From NCBI GenBank assembly GCA_039029915.1, contig JBCCFD010000050.1, forward strand, positions 1-26,849: a stretch of DNA of 26,849 nucleotides, written 5' to 3'. How positions within the stretch are numbered: the stretch's first letter is position 1; each line of letters begins with the position of its first letter. The position numbers were made by a program, and so were the translations under genes. This DNA is from QQUD01 sp039029915. Lineage in GTDB: Bacteria > Chloroflexota > Anaerolineae > Promineifilales > Promineifilaceae. Of the stretch, positions 17,387-25,030 are shown one piece after another. A model generated the notes under the pieces. It was given only the letters and a program-made list of their open reading frames with translations. It had not been told where the DNA came from and made no database searches.

Positions 17387-17782
17387 ATGACAACCACCAT
17401 ACTTGTTCGAGATGAAACGACCCTTGGTCAAACCACCAATGAATTAGTTCTAGAATTTTTCACCCAAACGATTACGGTCCAGGCGTTAATCCAACAGCGC
17501 GTCAAACATGAAGTGACTCAATTTAATCGCTCAAGATCAACTGATTATGTGGGTCTTGTTCAACCCGCGGAAAGCGAAGTCATTCTAAACGGGTTTCGGA
17601 TGCACAAAAAACGAGAGATCGATTGGCAAAAACAGGCCAAGTTAGCTGAAGAGGCTTTTTTAACCAACGGGTTTATTTTGTTGGTCGACGATAAACAAGT
17701 TACTGAGCTTGATGACTCTTTACAATTGCACCCCAATACTCAGGTTACATTTCTCAAGCTGATTCCTTTAGTGGGCGGCTAA
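17387..17782 (+). CDS. Ubiquitin-like beta-grasp protein with C-terminal Gly-Gly
   Basis: The protein has 131 aa. An N-terminal strand pair and helix (TTTILVRDE, then ELVLEFFTQTITVQALIQQRV) resemble the beta-beta-alpha opening of ubiquitin/ThiS/MoaD folds. A polar insert (about 40-85) follows, then FILLVDDKQVTELDDSLQLHPNTQVTF and the exact end LKLIPLVGG. This closing part mirrors MoaD/ThiS/Ubl proteins, where the final strand leads into a free diglycine used for adenylation, thiocarboxylation or conjugation. The family is not recognised by name. ATG 17387 is preceded six bases upstream by AAAGGGG. It is the first gene after the SOS-type promoter, and the DUF4132 gene follows in the same direction. 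No E1, E2, JAB or sulfurtransferase gene is adjacent. The fold is inferred from pattern only. Confidence 0.7.
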   Translation: MTTTILVRDETTLGQTTNELVLEFFTQTITVQALIQQRVKHEVTQFNRSRSTDYVGLVQPAESEVILNGFRMHKKREIDWQKQAKLAEEAFLTNGFILLVDDKQVTELDDSLQLHPNTQVTFLKLIPLVGG

Positions 17783-17877
17783 GCATTAACAATGCCTTTT
17801 TGTGGCATCACTAACGACAAATGAACCGTATTCTCCAAACCTTTATCAACAATTTTCGCTCACTCAAAGGACACCAA

Positions 17878-20388
17878 ATGAGTTCATCAAGTGACCCAGA
17901 AAATCTGCTTCAACGAATCACGATCCAAGACACCAAGCAAATCAAGCAGATCAAATCGGCAGAGGTTCTATTGGAAATCAACCGGTTTGATTTGGAGACA
18001 AAGGCACAGTTTATTTCGCACTTACTTGTCTGGTTTTTGGACAACCCAAATCATCATTATTTCAAGAATCAACTTCCTCAAATAATTCTTATTGAGCTTT
18101 TAAATCAATCTGATAACTGGTCAATGGATGATGTTCCCTTGCTCTTACAAGTTGGGATCCAAAGGCAAAATCCACATCTATTTCAGCTAGGTAACAATTT
18201 ACGCCTCATCTTAAAACATTTTTTTAGCAAAGAGCCGCCACCTGAAGAAATCGAGCCACTTATAAAAGAGCTCATTGAGGTTTGGAGTCCATGGGCAAAC
18301 ACATCAAAAATAAGAAAATGGGTTACCCAACTACGCGCCTGTTTGGGGGAAGAAGCGCATTATAGCGTTCCAATTAATAGCGGTGAAGCGTGGGCTGATG
18401 AAGCCATCCAGCATGTTCTTTCATTAGATAAAGCGACGCAAGAGCAGTGGATCTCCCTACTGGATCATTGCGGTAAGGCAAACGGTTCAAAACCAAAAAA
18501 ACGATGGTTAGCGGATGCAATGACGTTTCGAGATGGGGTAGGTGATGAGCTGTTTAAAACGGCCGTTTCTCAATGGTTTCTCCTTGTAGACAAACCGCGA
18601 ACAAAAGCCCGTCAACGCGTCTATGCCTATCAACCTGACCCCAACCTCACCTTAGATGAATATAACATTGATATTTTAAAAGGATTGGTTTGGCTTTGTT
18701 CAGATTTCACAGAGCCAGAGATTGCCCGAGCGGTAACGGCCGTTGTGCTATCAAGCTACCGGAAAATTCCGCAGGTTGGTCCCCGTGCGGTTCGATTGGG
18801 GAACGCCGCCGTTTGGTGCCTAGGACAAATGCCAACCCAAGAAGCTGTGGGGCAATTAGCTCTGCTAAAAGTAAAGGTGAAGCTGCGCAACGCCCAAAAG
18901 GGCATCGACAAAGCGTTAACAGAAGCGGCCAATCGACTCGGTATGTCGCGCGAAGAAATTGAAGAAATCTCAGTGCCCGTTTACGGATTAACGGCCGTTG
19001 GTAAAGCAGCTATTCCGTTTGAAGGGTATCGTGCAGATGTAACGGTCGACGGCCGTACTGCCACCATTCAATGGTTTAAACCAGATGGAAACCCCCAAAA
19101 ATCGATTCCAAAATTTGTTAAGGATAACTTTTCAGGTGAATTAAAAACGCTAAAACAGCAGGCCAAAGATGTTCAAGCGATGTTGCCCGCCCAAAAAGCC
19201 CGGCTTGAAGCACACTATCTGCGCCAAAGCCATTGGTCATTCCCTGTATGGCAGGAGCGGTATCACGATCATTATCTGATTGGCACAATTGCAAGGCGCT
19301 TGATTTGGCACTTTTCAGAAGGTGAGCAAGCCGCGGCAGGCATCTGGAATGGTACGCATTTTGTCGATTTCAACAACCATAAAATAGAGTGGTTAACTGA
19401 AAAAACAACCGTCAAGCTGTGGCATCCCCTTGATGAACCCTCAACCGCCATCATTCTGCAGTGGCGAAATTTACTGGAACAGCACCAAATTCAGCAGCCT
19501 TTTAAGCAAGCCCATCGCGAAATTTACCTTTTGACAGATGCTGAGCGCAACACGGCCGTTTACTCCAATCGTTTTGCCTCACACATCATTAAACAGCATC
19601 AGTTCAACGCACTATGCGGTATACGGGGATGGCACAACAAGTTGCGGCTAATGGTTGACGACATGTATCCTCCGGCATCAATCACCTTACCCAATTGGCA
19701 AATAAGAGCTGAATTTTGGGTTAATCCAGCAGGTGACAACTATGGCGTTGATACCAATGAGTCTGGCACATATATTTGCCTGTCCACGGATCAGGTCCGG
19801 TTTTATCAAATTGAAGCTGCTGAAAATCTCGCCCATGCGGGTGGTGGTCAATACACCATGTATTTGCCACCGGGCACCGATCCTTATGAACCCATTCCGC
19901 TTGAAAACATCCCCCCGCTTCTTTTAAGCGAGATTTTGCGAGACGTCGATTTGTTTGTGGGTGTGGCCAGTGTTGGCAATGATCCAACTTGGGAAGATGG
20001 CGGGCCAGAAGGTCGGTACGTTGAATATTGGCATCACTACTCTTTTGGCGAGCTATCAACCTCTGCCGAAACACGCAAGGCGGTCTTAGAACGGCTTATT
20101 CCCCGTTTAAAAATTGCGGATCGCTGTCATATAGACGGCCGTTATCTTTTTGTGAAGGGTGAACTACGCGTATACAAAATCCATCTGGGAAGCGGCAACA
20201 TCCTCATGGAACCCAACAATCAATATTTGTGCATCGTTCCTGGCCAAAGAATAACCAAAAACCATACCAATAATTTATTCCTCCCCTTTGAAGGTGATCG
20301 CACAATGGCGATTATATTGAGCAAAGCGATCATGTTGGTAAATGACACAACAATCGATGATCCCACCATCCTTCGTCAAATCAAGTAG
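17878..20388 (+). CDS. DUF4132 domain protein (MolR-like)
   Basis: The protein has 836 aa. The N-terminal ~370 residues are helical and HEAT/ARM-like (repeated LLQVGIQ, GLVWLCSDFTEPEIARAVTAV, GNAAVWCLGQMPTQEAVGQLALLKVK). The remainder is DUF4132: the W-F-K-P-D-G-N-P-Q-K-S linker, AMLPAQKARLEAHYLR, the REIYLLTDAERNTAVYSNRFASHIIKQHQF core, and the C-terminal WHHYSFGELSTSAETRKAVLERLIPRLKI and KGELRVYKIHLGSGNI segments. E. coli MolR/YehI-type and WGR-DUF4132 proteins share this domain; its biochemical function is unproven. There is no WGR domain here. I prefer ATG 17878 (AAAGGA at 17866-17871) over the in-frame ATG 17821, which lacks a ribosome site. The gene follows the Ubl gene and carries six ACGGCCGT sites. 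It is probably cotranscribed from the SOS-type promoter. Confidence 0.88.
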   Translation: MSSSSDPENLLQRITIQDTKQIKQIKSAEVLLEINRFDLETKAQFISHLLVWFLDNPNHHYFKNQLPQIILIELLNQSDNWSMDDVPLLLQVGIQRQNPHLFQLGNNLRLILKHFFSKEPPPEEIEPLIKELIEVWSPWANTSKIRKWVTQLRACLGEEAHYSVPINSGEAWADEAIQHVLSLDKATQEQWISLLDHCGKANGSKPKKRWLADAMTFRDGVGDELFKTAVSQWFLLVDKPRTKARQRVYAYQPDPNLTLDEYNIDILKGLVWLCSDFTEPEIARAVTAVVLSSYRKIPQVGPRAVRLGNAAVWCLGQMPTQEAVGQLALLKVKVKLRNAQKGIDKALTEAANRLGMSREEIEEISVPVYGLTAVGKAAIPFEGYRADVTVDGRTATIQWFKPDGNPQKSIPKFVKDNFSGELKTLKQQAKDVQAMLPAQKARLEAHYLRQSHWSFPVWQERYHDHYLIGTIARRLIWHFSEGEQAAAGIWNGTHFVDFNNHKIEWLTEKTTVKLWHPLDEPSTAIILQWRNLLEQHQIQQPFKQAHREIYLLTDAERNTAVYSNRFASHIIKQHQFNALCGIRGWHNKLRLMVDDMYPPASITLPNWQIRAEFWVNPAGDNYGVDTNESGTYICLSTDQVRFYQIEAAENLAHAGGGQYTMYLPPGTDPYEPIPLENIPPLLLSEILRDVDLFVGVASVGNDPTWEDGGPEGRYVEYWHHYSFGELSTSAETRKAVLERLIPRLKIADRCHIDGRYLFVKGELRVYKIHLGSGNILMEPNNQYLCIVPGQRITKNHTNNLFLPFEGDRTMAIILSKAIMLVNDTTIDDPTILRQIK

Positions 20389-20427
20389 GGTTTTGATTAA
20401 CCAGGACATGCAAAATCTGAACAGGTC

Positions 20428-20458
20428 TTGACTCTCGTGTAACCCGAGATGATAGACT
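20428..20458 (+). promoter_or_regulatory. MerR-type promoter with 19-bp spacer, leaderless start
   Basis: TTGACT (20428-20433) and TAGACT (20453-20458) are separated by 19 bases, the over-long spacer typical of MerR-activated promoters. A CTCG...CGAG dyad lies within the spacer, as in BmrR-type operators. The predicted transcription start falls at or beside the ATG at 20465, implying a leaderless mRNA and autoregulation. Confidence 0.65.
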
Positions 20459-20464
20459 AGAGGC

Positions 20465-21289
20465 ATGTTCAAAATTGGAGAGTTTTCCCGCATTGCCAGT
20501 GTCACGATTGACACGCTACGTCATTATGATGCCCTTGGCTTATTAAAACCAGCCAAAGTAGACTCAAACACGGGCTACCGATATTACATCACCACTCAGC
20601 TGGAAACGCTGAATCGCATCATCGTGCTCAAGGAAATTGGCTTTTCTTTGGAAGAAATCGTTCACATTCTGCGAGAGGAGCCAACTCAAGATGAATTCCG
20701 GGGCATGCTAAAGGCCCAGCTCGCAATTGCTGAAAGCGAACTCGAATCGGTCCAGCTGCGGCGAGCGCGCATTTTGAGTCGCCTAAATCATCTTGATCAG
20801 GACCTCAACGTTCCCCATTTCAACGTCACCCTCAAATCTGTAAACAGTCTAACGATCGCGTCAATTCGCGAAACAGTGCCAACTTCAGAAAAAGTAGCGG
20901 CCCGCTGGGGACAAATGTTCACAGCTATTGGGGCATGGCTGGGGGCCAATGCCATTCAATCTGGGCCAGCTATGACCATCTATCACAACGAAGGGTATTG
21001 TGATGAAAATATTGATACCGAATGCGCTTTTGTTCTTCGTACATCAGCCCCTCACAAGGTACCCCAACCTGAAGCCCTCATCTCCATTCGTAAAATTGAA
21101 GCAGTACCCCAAATGGCCACCATCGTCGTAGCCGACTATCGAGTAGAAGGGCTTATGCCCGCTTACCAAGCCCTGGGGCAGTGGGTTGGCGAGCATGGCT
21201 ATCACATCATTGGTGCCCCAAGAGAACTTTATTACGGCTCACCAGCAGACAATGATTTCACGGCCGAAATCCAATTTCCAGTTACGTAA
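20465..21289 (+). CDS. MerR-family regulator with GyrI-like effector-binding domain
   Basis: The 274-aa protein starts with a full MerR winged helix (MFKIGEFSRIASVTIDTLRHYDALGLLKP, DSNTGYRYY; residues 1-70). A dimerising coiled coil (about 75-118) and a C-terminal AraC-effector/GyrI-like domain (about 120-274) follow, as in BmrR, which binds drug-like hydrophobic ligands. It probably activates transcription by untwisting a 19-bp-spacer promoter, and such a promoter lies directly in front, so autoregulation is expected. No Shine-Dalgarno can be placed because the start almost touches the -10 element. Candidate targets are itself and perhaps the hydrolase operon at 21499, although a MITE-like element separates them. 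Confidence 0.92.
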   Translation: MFKIGEFSRIASVTIDTLRHYDALGLLKPAKVDSNTGYRYYITTQLETLNRIIVLKEIGFSLEEIVHILREEPTQDEFRGMLKAQLAIAESELESVQLRRARILSRLNHLDQDLNVPHFNVTLKSVNSLTIASIRETVPTSEKVAARWGQMFTAIGAWLGANAIQSGPAMTIYHNEGYCDENIDTECAFVLRTSAPHKVPQPEALISIRKIEAVPQMATIVVADYRVEGLMPAYQALGQWVGEHGYHIIGAPRELYYGSPADNDFTAEIQFPVT

Positions 21290-21309
21290 AAAACCAAAAA
21301 TTATCTTTA

Positions 21310-21391
21310 TAGGACTTACGCAAATAGCGATCACTGAGCCTGTCGAAGTGACTTTCTTAACCCTTCGACAGGCTCAGGGTGCGTAAGTCCT
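21310..21391 (+). mobile_element. MITE-like 82-bp palindromic element, copy 2
   Basis: The ends TAGGACTTACGC and GCGTAAGTCCT are inverted repeats. The internal arms GAGCCTGTCGAAG and CTTCGACAGGCTC flank a short A/T-rich loop. It is the same unit as at 16756-16836 in inverted orientation, with five differences including a one-base indel. It sits 20 bases after the MerR gene stop, where its hairpin could also stop transcription. Confidence 0.87.
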
Positions 21392-21429
21392 GCTTTAAAA
21401 AGGAATACTGAACTTCTGGTTTTCACCGA

Positions 21430-21482
21430 GTGAATTTCACATTTCCACCCCGCTTTATTTCAACATATTTTGTGAAATTCAC
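21430..21482 (+). promoter_or_regulatory. Twin GTGAA-N-TTCAC operator-like palindromes
   Basis: GTGAATTTCAC (21430-21440) and GTGAAATTCAC (21472-21482) are exact complements, and each is itself a palindrome around one central base. Their centres are 42 bp apart, close to four helical turns, which suits a regulator binding two sites on the same DNA face. An extra TTCAC-CGA-GTGAA overlaps the first site. The second ends 16 bases before the hydrolase ATG. The regulator is unknown. Confidence 0.6.
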
Positions 21483-21498
21483 ACAGAAAGGAGAAATT

Positions 21499-22428
21499 AT
21501 GAATTTTCCAGCATATCATCCGTTTCGCTCTGAAGAAGCCAAAATCAACTATTTGTCTCGCTATGATGAAAGGGCAAAATCCTGGCCAATTCCATCTGAT
21601 AGCAGAATGGTAGACACCGCTTACGGGCAAACGTTTGTACGGATCAGCGGTCCCCGAACCGCCCCTCCGCTTGTTTTGCTTCCGGGTGCTGGGAGCACCT
21701 CCCTACAGTGGATCCTAAATATTGAGGCGCTTTCCCAACAGTTTAGAACTTACGCCGTCGATTCCCTAATCAATACGGGCTGCGTTGGCAGAAGCATTTA
21801 CACGCGGGCCATCACCACAGCAGATGACGTCGTGGGTTGGCTGAACGACCTATTCGATGGGCTAGGACTACAGGAAAACATCAATCTATTAGGCGCCTCT
21901 TATGGCGGTTGGCTGGCGAGCCAATATGTCCTTCACGCTTCGGCTCGGCTAGATAAGGTTATTTTAATCGCTCCCGCAGGCGTCGTTTTGCCTTTTCGCC
22001 CAGCTTACCTTTTCCGAACCATCTTGCTCAATCTCCTGCCAAGCAAGGCTAGGTATTTACGGTTTTTTAAATGGTCTTTCAAAGACCTGGCTAAAATGAA
22101 CGGGACCATTCTAGAAGAGATCGCTGATGACTTTTGGGAATCCGTGCAATGTTTTGAGCCTGTCAACCCAAGGGAATTACCCAGATTAAGCGCGCTAACG
22201 GACAAGGAGCTAAAAACAATTCAAGTGCCGACCCTTTTTATGATTGGTGAAAATGATACGCTGTACTCTGCACAAAAAGCGATTCATCGTCTTAAAACTA
22301 AAGCACCACAGGTACAAACCGACCTTATTCCCAACGCTGGTCACGATCTTTTGATGGTGCAAACACAAATGGTCAATCAAAAAGTGGTGCAGTTTCTAGC
22401 GCGTTCAGATGAGGTTATTCGAATATAA
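21499..22428 (+). CDS. Alpha/beta-fold hydrolase
   Basis: The 309-aa protein has a complete catalytic triad pattern: oxyanion region LPGAGST (61-67), nucleophile elbow GASYGG with S134, acid D253 in IGENDTLYS, and H282 in NAGHDLL. No signal peptide is present, so it is cytosolic. It probably hydrolyses an ester or similar bond; the substrate is not readable. ATG 21499 is preceded five bases upstream by AAAGGAG. The longer in-frame start at 21430 would run through the operator palindromes. It leads a same-strand run with three NTF2-fold genes and one DUF4304-like gene (gaps 63, 51, 32 and 14 bases), likely one operon. It has no ACGGCCGT site. Confidence 0.9.
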   Translation: MNFPAYHPFRSEEAKINYLSRYDERAKSWPIPSDSRMVDTAYGQTFVRISGPRTAPPLVLLPGAGSTSLQWILNIEALSQQFRTYAVDSLINTGCVGRSIYTRAITTADDVVGWLNDLFDGLGLQENINLLGASYGGWLASQYVLHASARLDKVILIAPAGVVLPFRPAYLFRTILLNLLPSKARYLRFFKWSFKDLAKMNGTILEEIADDFWESVQCFEPVNPRELPRLSALTDKELKTIQVPTLFMIGENDTLYSAQKAIHRLKTKAPQVQTDLIPNAGHDLLMVQTQMVNQKVVQFLARSDEVIRI

Positions 22429-22491
22429 TTGGCGTTGTTTGGATAAAAGAAATTACAATCTCCAGTACATTTGGTTGCATGGAAGGACTTA

Positions 22492-22872
22492 ATGACATCA
22501 AAAGAAATCGTCGTTGCGTTTTGGGACGCGATGAAAACCAATGACTTTGCCAAAGCAAGTGAATATTTGAGCCCAAATTTTGAAGGGTATTGGCCCCAAT
22601 CAGCTGAACTCATTGTGGGGCGGGATAATTTTACGGCCGTTAACTCAAGCTACCCTTCACATGGCACATGGCTATTTGAAATAAACACCATCGTGTGCGA
22701 GGGAGAAACAGTTGTCACAGATGTATCGATAACAGATGGGGTTCAAAACGCCCGCGCCATCACGTTCCACACCATAGAAAACGGGTTAATCCGTAAGCAA
22801 GTTGAGTTTTGGCCTGACAGCTATGAAGCACCAGACTGGCGCGCACAATGGGTTAAAATTGTGCAAGCGTGA
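22492..22872 (+). CDS. SnoaL-like/NTF2-fold protein (first of three)
   Basis: The 126-aa protein has the NTF2-fold pattern: an N-terminal helix pair (SKEIVVAFWDAMKTNDFAKASEYLSPNFEGYWPQS), then a strongly bent sheet (WLFEINTIVCEGETVVTDVSITD, NARAITFHTIENGLIRKQVEFWPDSYEAPDWR). The final E-F-W-P-D-x-Y-E-A-P-D-W-R is typical of SnoaL_2-type members. These are small cytosolic enzymes or ligand-binding proteins (cyclases, isomerases); the reaction cannot be assigned. ATG 22492 follows GGAAGGA by four to five bases. One ACGGCCGT is present. It is distinct in sequence from the two following NTF2-fold genes. Confidence 0.85.
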   Translation: MTSKEIVVAFWDAMKTNDFAKASEYLSPNFEGYWPQSAELIVGRDNFTAVNSSYPSHGTWLFEINTIVCEGETVVTDVSITDGVQNARAITFHTIENGLIRKQVEFWPDSYEAPDWRAQWVKIVQA

Positions 22873-22923
22873 AGCGCCAAAATAACTTTGGGGCACCCTC
22901 TATCTTCCTTTTAAAAGGTGACA

Positions 22924-23337
22924 ATGGATAAAAAAGAAACAATTCGATATTTGATGTCAGAGCTCATTGAACAGGGAAACTCGGAAATCATTGAGGAGAT
23001 TTTTTCGGCTGAATACGTGGCTCACGCCGGAGAGAAAGAGTACAGTGGATTTGCATTTCTAAAACGCTTTGCAAATCAGCTTCGTAAAACCTTTCCCGAC
23101 ATGCGTGCCGTGAACCTCAAATTTCTAGCCCAGGATGGCGACACAATTGTGTGGCAGCGAACATTAAAAGGGACGCACAAAATCAAGATGCAGGGCATTC
23201 CGCCTTCTGGAAAAAAGCTAACGTGGGTTGAAATGGTCGCTACCCGATTTGAAGATGAGAAAATAGCTGAAGAGTGGTTTGTATCAGAGCTAATGGGACA
23301 AATGCTGTTGAAAGCACCACAGAAGACCAATTCGTAA
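22924..23337 (+). CDS. SnoaL-like ester-cyclase-type protein (second NTF2-fold gene)
   Basis: The 137-aa protein matches the SnoaL-like polyketide cyclase / 'ester cyclase' pattern: ETIRYLMSELIEQGNSEIIEEIFSAEYVAHAG, then FANQLRKTFPDMRAVNLKFLAQDGDTIVWQRTLKGTH and GIPPSGKKLTWVEMVATRFEDEKIAEEWF. The phrase 'AFPD...D-x-D-x-V...G-T-H-x-G...G-I-P-P-T/S-G-K' is the familiar signature. Most relatives are not polyketide enzymes despite the name. AAAGG lies five bases before ATG 22924; a GTG two codons earlier is a less likely start. It is cytosolic and part of the putative hydrolase operon. Confidence 0.87.
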   Translation: MDKKETIRYLMSELIEQGNSEIIEEIFSAEYVAHAGEKEYSGFAFLKRFANQLRKTFPDMRAVNLKFLAQDGDTIVWQRTLKGTHKIKMQGIPPSGKKLTWVEMVATRFEDEKIAEEWFVSELMGQMLLKAPQKTNS

Positions 23338-23369
23338 CGCCGGTTTTCAACACACTCATGGAGAATTGT

Positions 23370-23759
23370 ATGGATGAAAAAATAAAAAACAGCACGCGTT
23401 CAGAAGATGAAGCAAATATCACGGCCACCGTTTTCAACTATCTAAAAGGATATGCCAACGCAGATTTTGCCCAGCTTGATGGCGCTTTTTCTAACAAAGC
23501 AGCCATGTTTGGGGTTGTGAAAAACAGCGGGGCAGAAGAGGTTGGCGTTTGGCCAAACATGAAAGAAACAATTGAAAGATGGAGCGCAAACGAAACGCCA
23601 CCCCGCAACTTAACCGGCGAGATCCTGCATATGAATGTAGTTGACGGCCGTATTGCAACGGTGCAACTTAAGTTTGGGGATGATTATTACGATGCCCTCA
23701 CGCTGGCTAAGGTCAATGGCACGTGGAAAATCGTGGCAAAAGTTTTCATTTATCAATAG
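23370..23759 (+). CDS. Lumazine-binding-like NTF2-fold protein (third)
   Basis: The 129-aa protein has the layout of the putative lumazine-binding / SnoaL_3-type NTF2 fold: EANITATVFNYLKGYANADFAQLDGAFSNKAAMFGV, a helix with GVWPNMKETIERW, then strands ILHMNVVDGRIATVQLKFGDDYYDALTLAKVNGTWKIVAKVFIYQ. The closing V-N-G-x-W-K-I-V-x-K-x-F is characteristic. The ligand is unknown. The start at ATG 23370 is supported by GGAGA five bases upstream; ATG 23358 is an alternative. One ACGGCCGT is present. It belongs to the same operon and is not a recent duplicate of its NTF2-fold neighbours. Confidence 0.82.
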   Translation: MDEKIKNSTRSEDEANITATVFNYLKGYANADFAQLDGAFSNKAAMFGVVKNSGAEEVGVWPNMKETIERWSANETPPRNLTGEILHMNVVDGRIATVQLKFGDDYYDALTLAKVNGTWKIVAKVFIYQ

Positions 23760-23773
23760 GAAAGTGTGCAACG

Positions 23774-24310
23774 ATGGCTTCACCCTCAATGCGAATTTTT
23801 AAAGCGGCAGCGGATCAACTGGGGGAAATGCTGAAAACCCACGGCTTCACTTACCGAAAGACTCAGCGGCGGGGGTGGAAAGACGGCCGTTTATTTCAGC
23901 ACATTGTCTCAATTAACACCTCGCGAAGCGCCAATTCCGTACCGGGAATAGTCCAATTAGACATTCGCGCCTTAGCGTACAGCGAAGCGTTTGGTGCGTT
24001 CCGAAGGGCCAGCGGCATTTCACTCCCCGTCAATGACTCCTATCTGTTTGCCACACAAATTGAAAATATTTTCAAACCAGCCCCTCCCTATATTCGTTAC
24101 GACATTGGGAATGCCGCTACGTGGCAAGCGATTTTAGAACATGTTGAACAGATACTTGTCACCCAAGTTTTCCAAGCGTTTGAACTCATTGAATCACCCG
24201 AACGGCTAGCTAGCTTTTTAGAATCCAAACCCATGCCGTGCCTAGATGCTCACAACGCGCGGGAAGACTATTTTCGTTTTGTTTCAGATGGGCGGACGAC
24301 TGAAGCGTAA
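23774..24310 (+). CDS. DUF4304-like protein of unknown function
   Basis: The 178-aa protein has no signal peptide or membrane helix. The N-terminal pattern 'LGEMLKTHGFTYRKTQRRGWKDGRLFQHIVSINTSRSAN' recalls DUF4304 (L-x-x-x-GFxxK-x-x-x-x-x-R...QxIxxQ), followed by strand IVQLDIRALA; the assignment is tentative. The remainder is helical (ATWQAILEHVEQILVTQVFQAFELI). The start is ATG 23774 with AGGAAAG about ten bases upstream. It is the last gene of the putative hydrolase/NTF2 operon, 14 bases after the previous stop. One ACGGCCGT lies inside and another in the convergent gap that follows. Confidence 0.6.
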   Translation: MASPSMRIFKAAADQLGEMLKTHGFTYRKTQRRGWKDGRLFQHIVSINTSRSANSVPGIVQLDIRALAYSEAFGAFRRASGISLPVNDSYLFATQIENIFKPAPPYIRYDIGNAATWQAILEHVEQILVTQVFQAFELIESPERLASFLESKPMPCLDAHNAREDYFRFVSDGRTTEA

Positions 24311-24318
24311 ATAATATC

Positions 24319-24358
24319 AGTCCCCTTTGAGGAAAAACGGCCGTATTCTCATTTCAAA
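24319..24358. terminator. Possible bidirectional hairpin between convergent genes
   Basis: The 51-base gap between convergent genes holds CTTTGA and TCAAAG arms around an ACGGCCGT palindrome at 24337-24344. The stem is imperfect and the T/A run is short. This is the only clearly intergenic ACGGCCGT found. Confidence 0.35.
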
Positions 24359-24361
24359 GCG

Positions 24362-24979
24362 TTACGATTCTGCTGTCTCTTGGTCTTGTTTGAGCAGACC
24401 ATAACACATCTTTTCGGTCATAAACTTTGCAGTCGCCTCAACATTTTTCACACGCATTTGCCCATTAATGAGCAACGTCGCCAAGCCATGCGAGGCGCTC
24501 CACAGCAGGTTGCCAATGTCCTGTGGCGGTGCGTCAATCACAAACCCTTCTTGCTGACCCTCTTTAATGATGTCAACTAACTGCTGGCGGGCTGTCAAGG
24601 CAGCCTCACGAAAGGCAGGCGTACTGCGTGATTGGACAGAGCTATCTATCACCATTAGCCGATAGTGGGTGGCGTTTTCAACAGCAAATAGGACATACGC
24701 TTCACCCATTCGAGAAAGGCGCGCCACGGAATCTAGCGTTTGGTCGTGTCGTACATCAGCCATGGTGGCGGCAAGGCGTTCATACCCCTCAATCGCAACG
24801 GCCGTTAACAGCTCATCTTTGTCCTTAAAATGACGATAAGGTGCCGTTCGAGAGACACCTACCCGCTGCGCCAAGGCTCGGATGGTCACGCTATCTACCC
24901 CATCCTCCGAAATCATTTCTGTTGCAGCTTCCAGCAGCGCTTTTCGTAAATCACCGTGGTGATATGTTTTACTGTCCAT
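24362..24979 (-). CDS. TetR/AcrR-family repressor (WHG-domain type)
   Basis: The 205-aa protein begins YHHGDLRKALLEAATEMISEDGVDSVTIRALAQRVGVSRTAPYRHFKDKDELLTAVA, a textbook TetR N-terminal helix-turn-helix of the subgroup that has a WHG-type (TetR_C_33-like) C-terminal ligand domain. The C-terminal part (WSASHGLATLLINGQM) carries that domain's W...HGL motif. It most likely represses the divergently transcribed hydrolase/SDR pair and perhaps itself; two matching 17-bp pseudo-palindromes lie in the shared intergenic region. The inducer is unknown. One ACGGCCGT lies within the gene. Confidence 0.93.
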   Translation of the reverse strand: MDSKTYHHGDLRKALLEAATEMISEDGVDSVTIRALAQRVGVSRTAPYRHFKDKDELLTAVAIEGYERLAATMADVRHDQTLDSVARLSRMGEAYVLFAVENATHYRLMVIDSSVQSRSTPAFREAALTARQQLVDIIKEGQQEGFVIDAPPQDIGNLLWSASHGLATLLINGQMRVKNVEATAKFMTEKMCYGLLKQDQETAES

Positions 24980-25030
24980 AAGAATGGATTGTATAAATTA
25001 TTATTGCTGCGTCAATTCAGGGCACCCTCA

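Noticed and set aside
24380..24828. Plus-strand ORFs opposite the TetR gene
   Set aside because: No recognisable features; the TetR helix-turn-helix on the minus strand is unmistakable.
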